Source of the DNA: JBCDBY01 sp039182715
GTDB taxonomy: Bacteria; Planctomycetota; PLA2
DNA length: 14,548 nt
Reading direction: 5' to 3'
Assembly (NCBI GenBank): GCA_039182715.1
Contig: JBCDBY010000095.1
Coordinates: forward strand, 1 to 14,548
Part shown: positions 13,528 to 14,548 of the stretch, piece by piece
How the letters are laid out: every line of letters starts with the position of its first letter
Numbering within the stretch: the stretch's first letter is position 1
Notes under the pieces: generated by a model
Told to the model about the DNA's origin: nothing
The model's input: the letters and a program-made list of their open reading frames with translations, nothing else
The model's database searches: none
Translations under genes and position numbers: made by a program

Positions 13528-13899
13528 CTAGCGAGACTCCGACTGCTCACGAAGCCGGCGGAGCTTCGCTTCCAGCTCTTCGCGCTCGGCGGCAAGCCGA
13601 TCCGCGGTTCGCGCCGCCTTATCCGCCGCCAGCTCGTTTTCATCCGCCTCCAACTCTGCGTTCAGCGCAGCGGTCCGGGCCGCGTCAGCGGCCGCGGCGG
13701 CCAAGTCCGCCTCTATTCTCGCGGCCGTCGCATCCAACTCCGCCTGATCCGCTGCGACACGAGCCGCCTCAGCCTCGACTTGCAGAGCGAGGAGTCGGGC
13801 ATGAGCCCGGAGGGTCAGTACGACGAACGCGACGCAGCAAAGAACCGTCGCCACGGTGTCCAGGTTCGGGAAGCGGGCGCGTGTCCGTTGGGGCTTCAT
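13528..13899 (-). CDS. Membrane-anchored alanine-rich coiled-coil protein
   Basis: A 123-residue protein starting at ATG 13899, chosen because it gives a basic N-terminus (KPQRTRAR) followed by one TM segment (about 13-30, LDTVATVLCCVAFVVLTL). Everything after residue 36 is one predicted helix: Ala-rich with regular acidic and basic residues (EAEAARVAADQAELDATAAR, then EADENELAADKAARTADRLA) ending in a classic coiled coil (EREELEAKLRRLREQ). Ala at core positions recalls the alanine zipper of small outer-membrane lipoproteins or the helical arm of TolA-like proteins; homology is not claimed. The frame is open upstream to 14106, but that part is Arg/Cys-rich and overlaps the next gene, so I exclude it. 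A GGAG lies 2 nt before the start, too close for an ideal Shine-Dalgarno. Confidence 0.75.
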   Translation of the reverse strand: MKPQRTRARFPNLDTVATVLCCVAFVVLTLRAHARLLALQVEAEAARVAADQAELDATAARIEADLAAAAADAARTAALNAELEADENELAADKAARTADRLAAEREELEAKLRRLREQSESR

Positions 13900-13994
13900 C
13901 GCTCCGCATATCGTGCCACAGCGATCCGCTCGGCGACGTCCGCAACGGGGCACCGGCATCAGCTCCGGCCGCATGCAAAGGCGTCGTTTCCGTT

Positions 13995-14396
13995 CTAGGC
14001 CGGGCCTTCGAGCACCACATCTGCGCAGTCCGCCACGACTTCGGCTCCGTACGAAGAGTCCAAAACGAAGACGCAGTGGTTCTTCAGCTTGGGCATCTGC
14101 CCCCACCCAAGCCGCCGCATGATCTCGCTTCCCGCGAACCGGTCTGCCTCCGCGGCGGGGACGACCATCATGCTGAGAATGGTGTTGGCCTCGCGGAAGC
14201 TTGAGACGTCAAGCGCATGAACCCCCGTGAGGCGGATGGCGCGCGCGACCCCATCGGCTGCGCGAACACGACGCTCGCCCGGCGTTTGCTCGTCGGCATC
14301 TACAAGGTGCTCTTGACGGGCGAAGTCTTCGACCTGGAGCGCTGCTTGCGCATCGCGTAGGCCCGCGCTGCTCCTGCTCACAACCAGAACATCCAC
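13995..14396 (-). CDS. Protein of unknown function, probably 5'-truncated or chimeric
   Basis: The frame runs from a GTG at 14396 (a TGA lies in frame just upstream) to a TAG at 13995, 133 residues. The C-terminal half (from about 14216, HALDVSSFREANTILSMMVV, then EIMRRLGWGQMPKLKNHCVF, then VLDSSYGAEVVADCADVVLE) has strong GC at third codon positions and reads as a real compact alpha/beta protein. The N-terminal half has weak third-position GC and lies antisense to a transposase-like plus-strand ORF with very strong third-position GC. The original 5' end was therefore probably lost, and the first roughly 59 codons may be a chance fusion. No family is recognised. If expressed, translation might begin at the internal ATG pair in LSMMVV. 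Confidence 0.5.
   Translation of the reverse strand: MDVLVVSRSSAGLRDAQAALQVEDFARQEHLVDADEQTPGERRVRAADGVARAIRLTGVHALDVSSFREANTILSMMVVPAAEADRFAGSEIMRRLGWGQMPKLKNHCVFVLDSSYGAEVVADCADVVLEGPA
14217..14360 (+). pseudogene. Transposase C-terminal remnant, possibly IS110-like
   Basis: The plus-strand frame from ATG 14217 to TAG 14360 encodes 47 residues, including NTTLARRLLVGIYKVLLTGE and then VFDLERCLRIA. The pattern 'ARRLLvgIYkvLLTGE' resembles the end of IS110/IS116-type transposases ('ARKLLxxIYxxLxxGE'); this is recognition from memory, not an alignment. Nearly every codon in the stretch from Ile13 onward ends in G or C, supporting real coding ancestry. An in-frame stop (TGA) lies shortly before 14217, so the rest of the transposase is missing. 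The frame continues open after the TAG to a TGA at 14468 (ending TARYFDTLLALLERPTLE), which may be part of the element or chance. Confidence 0.45.
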
Positions 14397-14548
14397 CCGG
14401 ATCGGAACTCAACGGCAAGGTACTTCGATACGCTGCTGGCCCTCTTGGAGCGGCCGACTCTCGAATGAAGGCCCTGCCGGCTACTTTCCTGAGCGGGTCC
14501 AACCCAGCTCGACAAGGCGACTGGACAAGTCCGAACCGCACGGATCGA

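Noticed and set aside
13900..14106. N-terminal extension of the coiled-coil gene to 14106
   Set aside because: Arg/Cys-rich, overlaps the neighbouring gene, and places the TM segment after about 80 unlikely residues.
14481..14548. Minus-strand frame open from the window edge, ending SSRLVELGWTRSGK then TAG
   Set aside because: Could be the 3' end of an upstream gene, but 22 codons with competing open frames are not enough to call.
1..14548. CRISPR arrays, tRNA or rRNA genes, riboswitches
   Set aside because: I saw no regularly spaced direct repeats, cloverleaf with T-loop consensus, or conserved rRNA stretches on either strand.

Overview
The window is GC-rich, gene-dense bacterial DNA. No marker gene fixes the taxonomy. 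The style resembles a Planctomycetota genome or a related free-living lineage: secreted proteins built from carboxypeptidase-regulatory-like (Cna-B-type) beta-sandwich domains, HEAT and TPR proteins, many small orphan membrane proteins and few Shine-Dalgarno sites. This placement is inference.

Left part (1-4.7 kb). A secreted HEAT-repeat protein runs off the left edge. Upstream of it on the minus strand is a membrane-anchored gluzincin-like metallopeptidase (HEAVH, then a downstream Glu). A secreted regulatory-domain protein is divergent from the peptidase. Facing it is a tightly coupled four-gene minus-strand operon: small two-TM protein, TPR protein, unknown soluble protein, small two-TM protein. 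A GNAT acetyltransferase follows.

Middle (4.7-9.8 kb). A 796-residue anchored multi-domain regulatory-like protein lies divergent from a VapB/Phd-VapC toxin-antitoxin pair. Their shared 82-bp AT-rich intergenic region carries a perfect palindrome and phased CCAT repeats. Downstream is a 612-residue secreted protein of unknown function.

Right part (9.8-14.5 kb). This is a run of mostly orphan minus-strand genes. All but two micro-ORFs and the edge gene are predicted to be membrane-anchored or exported: lipoprotein, four-TM protein, C-tail-anchored protein, two-TM protein, N-anchored coiled-coil protein and alanine-rich coiled-coil protein. Two micro-ORFs are coupled to their neighbours by stop/start overlaps. 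At the right edge a plus-strand transposase C-terminal remnant interrupts a minus-strand gene of unknown function.

The most striking global pattern is that most genes or operons with their own upstream gap carry a -10-like hexamer (TANNNT, or CATACT once) only 6-10 nt before the start codon. Only one gene has a strong Shine-Dalgarno. This predicts leaderless or near-leaderless transcription. Several gene or operon ends carry GC-rich hairpins without a U-tract. The lipoprotein gene has a 17-bp near-perfect inverted repeat across its alternative start and signal-peptide codons.
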